A stretch of 64,000 bases of DNA from assembly GCA_963921825.1 (NCBI GenBank), contig OY997593.1, positions 45,275,111 through 45,339,110 on the forward strand. Reading direction: 5' to 3'. Source of the DNA: Erodium maritimum. Taxonomy: Eukaryota > Streptophyta > Magnoliopsida > Geraniales > Geraniaceae. The notes under the pieces were generated by a model that was not told the DNA's origin, ran no database searches, and saw only the letters and a list, made by a program, of their open reading frames with translations. Shown here in pieces: positions 35,157 through 44,559 of the stretch. Both the position numbers and the translations under genes were made by a program. The stretch's first letter is position 1. Each line of letters opens with the position of its first letter.

Positions 35157-35335
35157 CAAGGTACCCGCACCCCGTATATGCAAGGTACTAGCACTTGTGT
35201 ACGTAAGGTACTAGTACCATTACAGGTAAGGTACCAACACTTTGCATATAATATCAGCACTCTTTATGTAGGTACCAGCACTCTATATGTAGGTATCAGC
35301 ACCGTGTTAGGTAAGGTACCAGTACTTGCTACGCG
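35157..35335 (+). repeat. GGTAC minisatellite, about 8 units of 21-23 bp
   Basis: Units start AAGGTACCAGCAC or AAGGTACTAGTAC and continue with about ten variable bases. The conserved core is GGTA-C/T-C/T-AGCAC. It is not part of the copia LTR that starts at 35368. Confidence 0.8.
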
Positions 35336-35367
35336 CATTTGTAAAGGAGTCCCACGTGTCAGCATCT

Positions 35368-36760
35368 TGTTATTCTTAGTACCCATAGTTCAATCGTAAA
35401 TATCCAAATGTATATATCATCGTTTGTTATAAAATAAATCGACTTTATATTACTTATGTGTGGGAGTAATATATCGATGTGTGTTCTGATCTATGTCCAC
35501 CATGCAAAGTAGAACCATAGGTCGAGATTGATCACACTCTATGGGTCCCTAGTCAACAAAGCTTCACTAGAAGCGACTAGTATGAAAGATGACTCTTTAT
35601 GGCTTACGTTCTATTTGATCATTGGAATGGGATTTCGGATCTGATCATAGATATCATGTGAGACATGATATTGGACGACCCGACCTACATATGTGTAATA
35701 AGTCTAGTCATGAACATATTCAGTGTCGTAGCTTGTTGTGTATCCTTAGACTGAGGAGTCTTTGTGATTACTATGCAGTAAACAACTGAGTTTGACTTGA
35801 GCCAAACGTTGTACCATGACTGGGCTTCCATAACGGCCATGATTGGCTTGGGGACTGACTGCATGAGTGTCACGATAGACGGCTAAGGGATTTATCCCTC
35901 ATAGTACGGTATGGGAATGATGTCCGTTCTCGGATGCTCGATCGAGAGTGACTGGAAGAATAGCATGGCCATGCTCATGATCTTACGTATCGTATATTCA
36001 ATCATCTCACATATCAAGGAACAGTGATTGAGAACAATAAGGATGATGACTTTATGCCTTATCTCAAACAAGATATCTAGAGATAAAAGGATAATGACAA
36101 GGACGACGAAGAGATTAGAATCAACAAGGGTCGATTCGTTATGCAGTGTTAGGGATATTATAGTCTCGATAGTTTCTATCTATGTAAGATAAAGTAAAAC
36201 GGGATTTTACGTTAATCTACCGACATGCATAAACCTAAGGGTCAAGGAGGAAACTCATTAAGACACTGATGGAGGATGTCCAAGCGAGAAGTTGACACGG
36301 GACATGACCAAATCTGAGTTTTGCGTCATACACCGTGAGTGATTAGGATATTATGGATCGAGACAAGACTTGGAGTCTTGGGAACGATCTCGTCGGATAA
36401 TATTGGACATATCCGAAGTTGTGACGAAATGAATGTCATGGGACCTCGATGGGAGTGGTCGTGGGGCCCACCCATGAGGTCCAATGGGAGACCCAAGTGG
36501 GAAAAAGCCCAAAGGAATTATAAAATTTAGTCTTAACTAGATGACTCCAACTAAATTGTCTTACTAACTAGGTGGGACCTTAATTCCACTAACTAGGTAA
36601 TTAACTAATCGATTATTAGTCCACTATGCTAATCAACTAGAAGACATGGCAGGTGATGAGAGATTAATGATGTGATGGTCACAACTTATCTCAACATGCA
36701 AGTCACTTGGTAATATAACACACATGAAAAAGGAGAGAAAAACAGACTTCCTTCAACCAG
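35368..36760 (+). repeat. partial copia LTR of the copia A/C family
   Basis: Starts TGTTATTCTTAGTACCC and aligns with 57681 onward of copia C for about 1.4 kb, through GGTCCCTAGTCAACAAAGC and the CGTCGGATAATATTGG segment. The alignment fades near 36760; the LTR end seen at 59368 is not present. No matching element part or target duplication. Fossil, incomplete. Confidence 0.7.
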
Positions 36761-37630
36761 GCCGACCTCACCATGACCTTGCTCTGGTGACTTTTCGGCG
36801 GCGACGGTAGCGGGGCACTTGGTGGGTCGCACGATCGTGCTGGAGGTGGGGGCGGCTCCCTTGGAGCGTATCGTCAGCAGCGGTCGCGAAGGCGACGTAG
36901 GGTTTGGGATCCCCACGGAAGAGCTGCGTTAGGGCATGGGCCTAAGATTGGTGACGGGCCGATTTTGCGCGGACAGGTGGTGTTGGCCCATATTGTTACG
37001 CTTGCAGGAACCTGGGCACGACGGCACCAGAGGGACTGGTCGCTCTCTAGGAGGGTTGCTTGTGGAGCTGGTCAGAGGCCTAAGGATCGAGGCAGTGGCG
37101 CTGCTCTAAAAAGGAATCTTGAAGATGGTGCGACATTGATCAGACTTTGGGGGGACGTTGGTCCCACCCAAATGACGTTGAATTCGAGACCTAAATATGG
37201 GCTACTTAGAGGACGGGGTGCCGTGTGACGTTGGATTTGGGACCTAACCCGGGGCCCCGTCCTTTGCATTGGGGCAGCACCTGGCTGCCCGAGATAAGCC
37301 TCCCTGGGAGGGTTGCTCCTCTACGGGGAGCCATAACGAGGGCGGGGGAGATGCCCCGCCGGGAGGAATGACGCATCGTCTGAGCATCGAGGACAGGCTC
37401 TAGGAGGGGTCCCTAAACAATGCTTTGCCTCCCACCATCACCTTTGCTGTTGAGGTCCCTCAGGATCTCCGGTACCTTGCTCTCCCTCTCCGCCTTCTCT
37501 CTTCCCACGAGGCATCCAAATCCCGTCTGTGACGGTTATGATAGTATAAGGTCCAGTGAACCTTTGTTCGTTAATGCTGACCTTCCAATGATCGGGGAGC
37601 ATGTTCCCCGATGCAGGATAATGTAATCGT
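36761..37630. other. GC-rich stretch of unknown origin
   Basis: This block is far richer in G and C than its surroundings and carries overlapping frames (for example 36965-37228, 87 codons), none of which I recognise. A GGCGGCGACGG word near its left end resembles 5' regions of some plant LINEs, but no ORF1 or ORF2 motif follows. It could be an orphan LINE 5' end, a captured gene fragment or another element. Confidence 0.4.
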
Positions 37631-38224
37631 TTTAAAGTTATAAAGTTGCACACTTCGTTCAAAAAAAGAAATATGTAACACTTGATGTACAATTTTGTAA
37701 CTTTCGATATAAAATTATGTAATATATTGTATTTATTTGTTGGAGCTCAAAGTTATAAGTTCTATAATACAAGGTATAAAAATCTACAACATCCGATACA
37801 ATTTTTTTGTCACTTTTGGTATTTTTTTAAATTTTGATATATAATTTTGTAACATCGGGTATGAAACATCGATTTAAAATCTAATATATCCGATATAAAA
37901 TTTCTATAACATTCTACACAAATTTCTTTAATACTGTACATAACAATCTATATTTCATATGGGATTTGAGTAACGATTGAAATTCGAAATTTAAAAATAT
38001 AATATTAAAGTTTTGAAAAAAAATTCAAATCAGATCAAGGTAGTAAAAAAATAATTTTGGAGCAATTTTTTTAAAATATTGAATTACAAAACTACCATTT
38101 TGTTAATACTTCTATTAAATTTGTGGACAATTGAGACTAGAAATCTACAACCATTAGATTTCAAAATTCAATGGTCCAGATTAGGGTAACAAAATTCACT
38201 ATGGTAAGGCTTGAAAGTGCCCAT
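37631..38224. other. AT-rich non-coding stretch
   Basis: About 600 bases with recurring words TTTGTAAC-TTCGATATAAAAT. The right end has CCATTAGATTTCAAAATTCA followed by ATGGTCCAGATT, a phrase seen in many plant MITEs or Mutator-like non-autonomous elements. I could not find the matching left terminus. Confidence 0.4.
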
Positions 38225-39300
38225 ATATACAATTATAGGATTGTTTGAATACCTCTATTACCCAATAGGCATGTTCGGCCAAGCTCATATATTTATATAT
38301 ATTTTGGGATTTTAATTTAAAATTTAATTATTATACAAGACAATAATTAAATAAAATTAGTTAAATAAATAAATGGGATTTGTTATATCAAAATATAACT
38401 TTAACGATTTATTTAAGTCGAACCTCTAAGGTTCATTTTGTTGTGGTCTTGCCCCTACTGTGTGTGACCCTTCAGGATTCATATGACGTTGGCAGTGAGA
38501 CTGAAATTCACATTTTATCCACAAAGTTATGGGTAACTCTCTTAGCAAGGCCCATAACTATCCAACTCATATGAAGTCTTGACTTTATATACTTCAAATC
38601 CTGTTACCATAAGTGATCTCATCCTCTTGTCGTTTGACGATTATCATGACTGAACAAACACATATAAGCATCATCAATTTTTTCTAATTCAGTCCACAAG
38701 TTCTCTTAATTTGGAGTTTGGGTTGTAATTGACAAATCACACGCATGTCCATGCTTCCTTTAGCAATCCTTCACATCTGGCTGTATAAATACAAGGGACA
38801 AGTCCTTACGGTCATCACTCATATACCTCATATTTGCGTACCCACATCTGATCATAACCACAATAGCTATCTTGTTAGGAGTATCGTTTAGTTATGTCAA
38901 GACATCAATCAACTCATATAGATAGTATGGTGATGTCATGGTCGTAAGGATGAGAACCACTTAGTAGTTGAGAAATACTCATGGGTCATCCAATGTCAAA
39001 TTATTTGCCATATGTGACGTTGACTCATATCACTATATGCATGATCGTTAAACATGATCCTCTAATCAATAGCCGCACTAACTCTAACTATCAGGTTAGG
39101 CTAGAAACGAATGAATAGACTCAATCCTTTCTTTCTAAGGGTTCTACTGTCTGGAAGTTGTGCCCCGATACCTTAAAAATTGTAGTATATTAAGTTTGGT
39201 CAACATTACAACTTAGTGATAACAAAAGTTTACCAACTTTTATTAACTCACAAATGACTTTGTAAAGACTGTGGCTTATCTAAGAGCATAAAACCCAACA
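38225..39300 (-). repeat. LTR-b, piece 3 of 3
   Basis: Aligns with about 6660-7789 of LTR-a: GCATGTTCGGCCAAGC, GTTGTGGTCTT, TCCTCTTGTC, GATGTCATGGTCGTA and others in the same order. On the minus strand it starts TGTTGGGTTTTATGCTC at 39300. It takes up the LTR-a alignment about where piece 2 (23043-23305) leaves it. Confidence 0.65.
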
Positions 39301-39689
39301 AACTTTTCCATTACATGGACCTAGAAGCGGGTGAAGGATAATTAGGGAAAGAACTCTCTAAAGGTGAAATGGTTCAATATAATCCAACGTTTCCACCTCC
39401 ATGCTAGCACATCGGGTCAAACCGATGCCCATGTTTGAGTTGTGGTTGTCGTATGGTACAAAAGAACTACGAGTAAACCCCTTAAAAGGTTTGAATGGTG
39501 GAACCTTGTGAAAGACCACCCCAAGTGGCTCCAGTACTCCAACAATTTTCATGTTTAATTATCGTGTTTAAGTAATAAATAAATCATGTAATCTCCCATT
39601 CTATTTTATAATCATATTAGTATTTCCTTTCTATATTTTGATATACAAAATTAGGTAAGTTAGTTATTGTTGTATCCACCTAACTTTTA
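39301..39689 (+). pseudogene. possible PIF/Harbinger ORF1-like remnant
   Basis: Near 39490-39550 a frame reads FEWWNLVKDHPKWLQYSNNF, close to the W-x2-L-K-x-H/S-PKW signature of the Myb-like ORF1 proteins that accompany plant PIF/Harbinger transposases. It lies beside a certain Harbinger transposase, which supports the reading. Upstream the frame is interrupted by stops and nothing else is recognisable. Confidence 0.35.
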
Positions 39690-40379
39690 TCCTTCAGCGG
39701 GCTAACGGACTATACTTCAGTTTGTATTAGTCAAGCCAAAAGAGGAAAGAGAAACCAATTTTCTCTTTTCATCCCCAACCTTTTAGATTCAATAAGGCTA
39801 AAGGACTTTCGATACTATGAGGTGCAGCTAAGTGAAGTTTTCACATTAAATAATAGTAATGAGTGGTGCATCTGTCACTATTCACCGTGTAATGCACTCG
39901 CAGTTGCTGGTCTTACAAAGCTTTCATGAATATCATTGATTGCTTGAGTATGTTGATACCGTTGTTCGATCCAACGACACCGAAATATGTGTGCCATATC
40001 CCAGTTTCTTGTGATCGTCCCATAATAATCCCCTATTATAATTGCTCTTTTCATGCCACAAACAATTCTTCTACTCTAAGCATGCAATGAAGACTCCCAA
40101 GCATAACGAGGAAACTACGTGTTGCATTTATACGCAATGGGTGGGTAACATCTTTCTCACTTTCCCTTCGTAGATAGATGGGAACAAATACGTCGACGAC
40201 TCCTTGTAAAAATTTCTTATGCATTCCAAAGTTATGCTTTCTCATATTCATAACTATTCATCAATAACCGATTAACACAAAAAAAAAATATTCATCAATA
40301 GAATCAACTGTATATCCATAATATAGTTGATGAATAATTATCATGCATTTTTGGTGATGAGAGAAGTCAAGTGTGTCAA
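39690..40379 (-). pseudogene. PIF/Harbinger transposase, C-terminal two thirds (decayed)
   Basis: DDE nuclease of the plant PIF/Harbinger class, which would cut and paste its own DNA. Reading on the minus strand: HHQKCMIIIHQLYYGYTVDS, DEY, then an open run at 40051-40251 with FVPIYLRRESEKDVTHPLRI and FLVMLGSLHCM, then IWHTYFGVVGSNNGINIL near 39950-40000, and VNSDRCTTHYYYLM near 39880. These follow the family order (QKC-A-R-LAYG, YLR-P, GMLGS-DCMHW, WIWHAFFG-GSNNDINVL, YTMGYYLADGIYP). Two catalytic Asp positions are replaced (His in LGSLHCM, Gly in SNNGIN). Stops and frameshifts confirm it is dead. The N-terminal part is at 43950-44080; LINE-B lies between. Confidence 0.75.
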
Positions 40380-40393
40380 TGTCATCATATACT
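40380..40393. repeat. target duplication of LINE-B, left copy
   Basis: TGTCATCATATACT here is repeated exactly at 43936-43949. The two copies bracket LINE-B together with its inserted LTR S3, and the transposase reading continues across them. Confidence 0.85.
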
Positions 40394-40577
40394 CTTTTTT
40401 ATATATAAATGATGTTTTTATTTTATTAAACTTTTTACCCCAAGATGGGGAAAAAAGAGGGGACCGCATAAAGCTATCCCAAATAACCTTCAAAAGATTC
40501 TCCACCACAAACGGTGAGAGAATCTTGCTAAGAGAAAAAAACGAAGAAAGGGAACAAAAACCAAATACAAAGAAAAA

Positions 40578-42000
40578 CTACTCGATAGAAGGAGGAACAT
40601 CGTCCTTAAACTCTATCTGCAGCATAGTCTCTGTAGCAACAAAGTGTCTCCAAGCTTCATTTTTACGCTGAGCCTCGAGCTTTTGAGTTTCACTCATACA
40701 AAGTGAACGAGTCGTCACTCGGAAAGGCTGATGGAGTTTCTTTTTTGTTTTCCCTTTAACCTTCTGTATTGTTTCTGGCGACCAAACTGGAAAGTCTTGA
40801 TCGAAACTTGACAACGGGTCATGGGAGGAAGATGCTAAAACCCGAGAGTCCGATTTGGGGGGAAAATTCTTCACCAAATCGGAACACGATGCAAGATGAC
40901 AGACAAAAAGAGAGGGCCCAGTTTGCACGTGGCTTGGCGCAGGCCTAAAGATAGGTGACCTAGCAACAGAACCAACACCCAATTGATTCAAGCCCGTGCG
41001 ATCCTCACAAGAGGGAACTTCTGCAGCATAGATCGCGCGAACCTCGCACTCATCGTGAGTTGGCCGGTCAATTGCTTCTGAATCGATCGCAGCCCAAGGA
41101 TCTCGCGTCTGACCTTCAAGCCCATCCGAACAAGGCGCCACACTATCCAATTCCAATCGAGATTCTACGTGATCCGATATCAAACCAGCAATCTCGGGAT
41201 CAGCTTTGGAGATTGAATCACGAGAATCACGCTTCAAGCCCGCAACAATTGATTCCGAAATCGCCTCATGTCCTTGATTCAGCACTGTCGACGCCGGAGT
41301 TTAGTTCGCCGGAAAAAGCTCATTGCTCCACGAGTTTCTGGCGACCGGGATTGGCTTTCACTGATTGAACATTATGGGCAGTGGGCTTACCAGTCCGGAC
41401 AAGGGAAATAGTTAGCTTATGGCCATTGTAACTGAAATCGTTGAAAGTATCAATCACCTTCAAGACAGCCTCCTTCGATCTGAATTTGACGAAACCAAAG
41501 AGAAATCATCTTTTGTTTCGCCTCTTACGGACGATGGAGGAAACTACCTCGTCGTAAGTCTCCATCGAATTCCTTACCCACTCCATGGTTGTACCAGCCG
41601 GGAGATTGCAAATGTATACCTCTGTCCCCTGAGTTGACTTCACCGACTTCTTTGCCGGAACAGAGCCCTCTTGCACCTGCAAATCCTTCACAGGAACCAT
41701 GCTCTGTTTTTTAGAGGGAGAAACAGAGATGTTCACTATCGGACGAGGCTCAACCTCTGTCGCAATTGGATCGTTCCCTGCAATAGACGTCTGTACAACC
41801 TTCTTTCTCTTCTTCTTTGCTTTTGGTTTGGCCGAAACTCTACCATTGATCGGACCTTTGACGGGGCCTGGACCTGTTACCGGCTTCGACTTTGCAACCT
41901 TACGGCGAGCAGGAGAACGAGCTACAATCTTACGATAATAAACTGTAAGAAGAAAGTAACGTCATGCAAAAGCTGGAGAAGGAGAGAGCCATTAAACTTG
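40578..42000 (-). pseudogene. ORF1 protein of LINE-B (RRM type, frameshifted)
   Basis: RNA-binding ORF1 protein of a plant L1. Reading leftward from about 41990: a basic, Lys/Pro-rich N terminus (KPKAKKKRKKVVQ), then at 41506-41640 an RRM start EVYICNLPAGTTMEWVRN, then in another frame FGFVKFRSKEA (RNP1-like) near 41440-41510, then a 235-residue open C-terminal part (40578-41285) that is acidic in the middle and ends QIEFKDDVPPSIE. RNP2 (YICNL) matches FICNL of LINE-A. At least one frameshift lies inside the RRM and a stop occurs early in the N-terminal part. The C-terminal domain with the DPLSSF segment is the part usual in plant L1 ORF1. Confidence 0.65.
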
Positions 42001-42490
42001 TGACCTTTATAAACAACAATTGATCACGAATGGAACTCTTGTTGTCTATAATAGCAAGTAACAGGATCAACTCCTACGAACTCCGATCCTCCTTAGAATA
42101 CTTGGAAGTAACAAAAAATACAGCACCAATGAAGTGAAACCAGTGCTGTGTTGTTGAAAACGAAGATGAATACCAATGTTGTATTTGTCAACAGCGCGGC
42201 AAATGATATCAGCACCTGATTCGACGATCGCAGTCAACGAACCACCTCCAACAAGCCGAAGACGAGATCGAGTTCCGCAGGGACGAGAACTACGCTCCTC
42301 CACCCAATCTCAGGTTCCACTTTCTCCTTCGGCTGATGTTCAGCTCCTGCATCGGATTCGGAATCGCAACCGGTCTTCGGATGATATTCACTCCACAGCG
42401 AAACTGAGCCTCTGCGTCGAAACGACGGACAGAAGAGACCGGTGATCCAAAGCAGTTCGCGTCGATGGTAGAGTCGAACAGTGGCGGATG

Positions 42491-43913
42491 TGTTACGCCC
42501 CAATTTCAGTAAACCGAACTCGGGACGCGAACATTTAAAATAATAAACACTTTGAAACCTTTTCCATTAAATCACTTTAAAATACCAATTTAGTTCAACA
42601 AAATAATAATTACAACTCAAAACGTCCCAACAAGTGGACAAAATACAAGGTATCCGTCACTAGACTCAAAAGAAAAACCCGGGCTCCGCTCCTAGCTCCA
42701 CAAGCTTCGAGAGCTCACCTAGTCCGTCCAAAGATCGGTACATGTAGGAAAAGCAGCTAGGGGTGAGCGTTCGCTCACCACCACAGATAACAGACTGACT
42801 ACGGCATAATTAGCAGACAATGCCGGTAACACCAGAGACCAACCCCAAACCGGGAAAGACAATCTCCAACCCAAGTACTCAGAAGACCCACAACAGTTAC
42901 CTTCCTCAACAGACTCAACACTCGGACTCGTGATGTAAACCCGACACAACCATTGAAGACATCCTCCAAAGACGCGACAGAAAACTATGCAATACCAAAC
43001 AAGATCACAAAGGATCGCATTCCTGCCAGCTGCTTAGTGCCAAAGAACGCTCGCAACCTCCCGAGACTCTAACTCAATCAGGCCAGCCAAAGAACGCTCA
43101 CAATCCCAAACCACACACGCGCGGCCAGGACCCCTTTCTTGACGGGCGGGCCCCCTACCCCATCTGAACATGCAGACACGTGTGCTCGTGGACCCCCGTT
43201 TCATGAAGCGAGCCCCCAACCTCAGGTAACCAAAATCACAATCACAACCACAAACAAGGTTCAACAACAGCAACAACACAAGTTCAGCACTCCACGGGCA
43301 CTCACGGCCACTAAAAACCACCAACAGTAACTCACGGGCTCAACAACCCCACGGGCACTCACGACCACTCAAAACCACCAACAGTAACTCACGGGCTCAA
43401 CAACCCACAGGCACTCACAGCCTCCCTTTTCACCTCTCATCTTTATTTTATCCCCAAAACTAACACCACCACATATTGGACAAGTGTCAAGTGGGTCCCA
43501 CACCTTTTGGGAAAATATCTACTAGATATTTTCCAATCAGATTTGCGAAAATCGGACGTTTCGAGCCCCGAACGGGCACTTTTTCCAAGAAATTACGAAA
43601 CTTGACGGGCTACACGGAAACGACTCAACTAAGACCGCTGCGACGACGGTTAAGCTTTTTGGATCCAAAACGGTCCTCGAATGGACCAAAATGTCGCTCG
43701 GTTGACTTTTCCAGCGAAAAGTCAACATTTCCCAAATTGATCAGAAAGTTGCCCTGAGTCCCCCGGAACTCATTTTGGTCGATAAAGGGGTCAACTCAAG
43801 TCCGGTATGACACTCGGGGTCATTCCAGGTTCAATTAAGTGTCAGTCTTAAATTTTTTAAATTTTCCTGTTTTTCGCAGGTTTGACTGGCGTTGACCGGG
43901 AGTGGTTATTACA
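42491..43913 (-). repeat. solo Ty3/gypsy-type LTR S3 (1.42 kb, duplication GGATG)
   Basis: On the minus strand it starts TGTAATAACCACTCCCGG and ends GGGGCGTAACA, matching S1 and S2. GGATG is present at 42486-42490 and 43914-43918, a perfect 5-bp duplication. It is about 2 kb shorter than its sisters and therefore broken, but both ends are kept. Inserted in the leader of LINE-B. Confidence 0.88.
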
Positions 43914-43935
43914 GGATGTACTTGTCTTGTGTTTA

Positions 43936-43949
43936 TGTCATCATATACT
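43936..43949. repeat. target duplication of LINE-B, right copy
   Basis: TGTCATCATATACT, identical to 40380-40393. The Harbinger transposase reading continues from here to the right. Confidence 0.85.
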
Positions 43950-44080
43950 TGACGAAAGTATTTGTCATGCTCTATCAAACCATCTATCATGTGAACGAAT
44001 TTATCCTTCATCATTCAAAAAAATGACGAAAGTGTTTCTCATTGTATCTTAACGGGTTTAAGATGCATCTTCTTTTCCCC
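43950..44080 (-). pseudogene. PIF/Harbinger transposase, N-terminal part
   Basis: On the minus strand it reads FVHMIDGLIEHDKYFRQVYD and joins in sense with DFSHHQKCM at 40379 once LINE-B and S3 are set aside. The family equivalent is a helical region ending in a HD-x-YF motif just ahead of the QKC motif. Further upstream a weak LNPLRYNEKHF-like segment may be the region before it. A stop is visible. The gene therefore runs right to left and is the oldest layer of this nest. Confidence 0.65.
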
Positions 44081-44372
44081 GACATTTCAAAGCACACACA
44101 TGAACTAGTTATTTGTAAAAGCAATGGTTGTAGTCTAGACAACTGAAAGACTAGTTGGACAAAGAGAAAACGGTTAACTTGACGCTCAATTATCGATCGG
44201 ACCGGCTCATCCTAGAATACAGAAATGCTAGTTTTGTGTTCAAGGAAGTGAGGTATTTCCAACGAGATATCATGAGTACTATACGAACAAGAGGTGAATG
44301 AGAAATTAAAGGTATGCTCTAGTCATTATTCGAAAACACGAAATTACACAAAAATATTCCTCTCCTTCACCA
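44081..44372. other. non-coding flank upstream of the Harbinger gene
   Basis: No recognisable frame. It continues at 50044 beyond LINE-A, as shown by the LINE-A target duplication, and is probably the 5' flank or an intron of the Harbinger element. Confidence 0.4.
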
Positions 44373-44388
44373 AGATCAGAGCTAGTGT
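44373..44388. repeat. target duplication of LINE-A, 5' copy
   Basis: AGATCAGAGCTAGTGT, repeated exactly at 50028-50043 directly after the poly(A) tail. Confidence 0.92.
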
Positions 44389-44559
44389 GCTATCAGATTC
44401 AGACATAGTAATAAACCAGTCACAAAAAGTCGCGGAACGCGCCGCGCGTGGTTTTCAATTTGGAGATCACGAGCCATCGTTTCTAGGGCTTTCGTTGGAT
44501 CTGGCAGCTCGCGATCGCTATTCCGGCGATCGGCGGAGCAATCCTAGAAGCCCTCCTTA

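Larger units (their letters stand above)
40394..43935 (-). mobile_element. short L1-type LINE with ORF1 only (LINE-B), 2.1 kb without S3
   Basis: A non-LTR element on the minus strand with a perfect 14-bp duplication (40380-40393 and 43936-43949) and an A-rich 3' end next to the left copy (AATAAAATAAAAACATC, then TATATATAAAAAA on the minus strand). The body holds a leader (42001-42490 and 43919-43935), one ORF1-like gene (40578-42000) and a 3' UTR of about 185 bases. There is no endonuclease or reverse transcriptase. It would have moved with enzymes from a full L1 such as LINE-A. LTR S3 was inserted into its leader later. An internal deletion of a longer L1 is the alternative. Confidence 0.72.

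Noticed and set aside
36965-37228. Open frame of 87 codons in the GC-rich block
   Set aside because: No domain or family resemblance, and overlapping frames of similar length on the other strand suggest GC bias rather than coding.
6130-39300. LTR-a and LTR-b as the two LTRs of one copia element
   Set aside because: Only about 310 bases separate LTR-a from the start of LTR-b, with no primer site or polypurine tract between them. They are better seen as two separate insertions.
40327-40671. Plus-strand frame of 114 codons across the LINE-B 3' end
   Set aside because: It spans the boundary between the Harbinger remnant, the target duplication and the LINE-B 3' UTR, so it cannot be a real gene.
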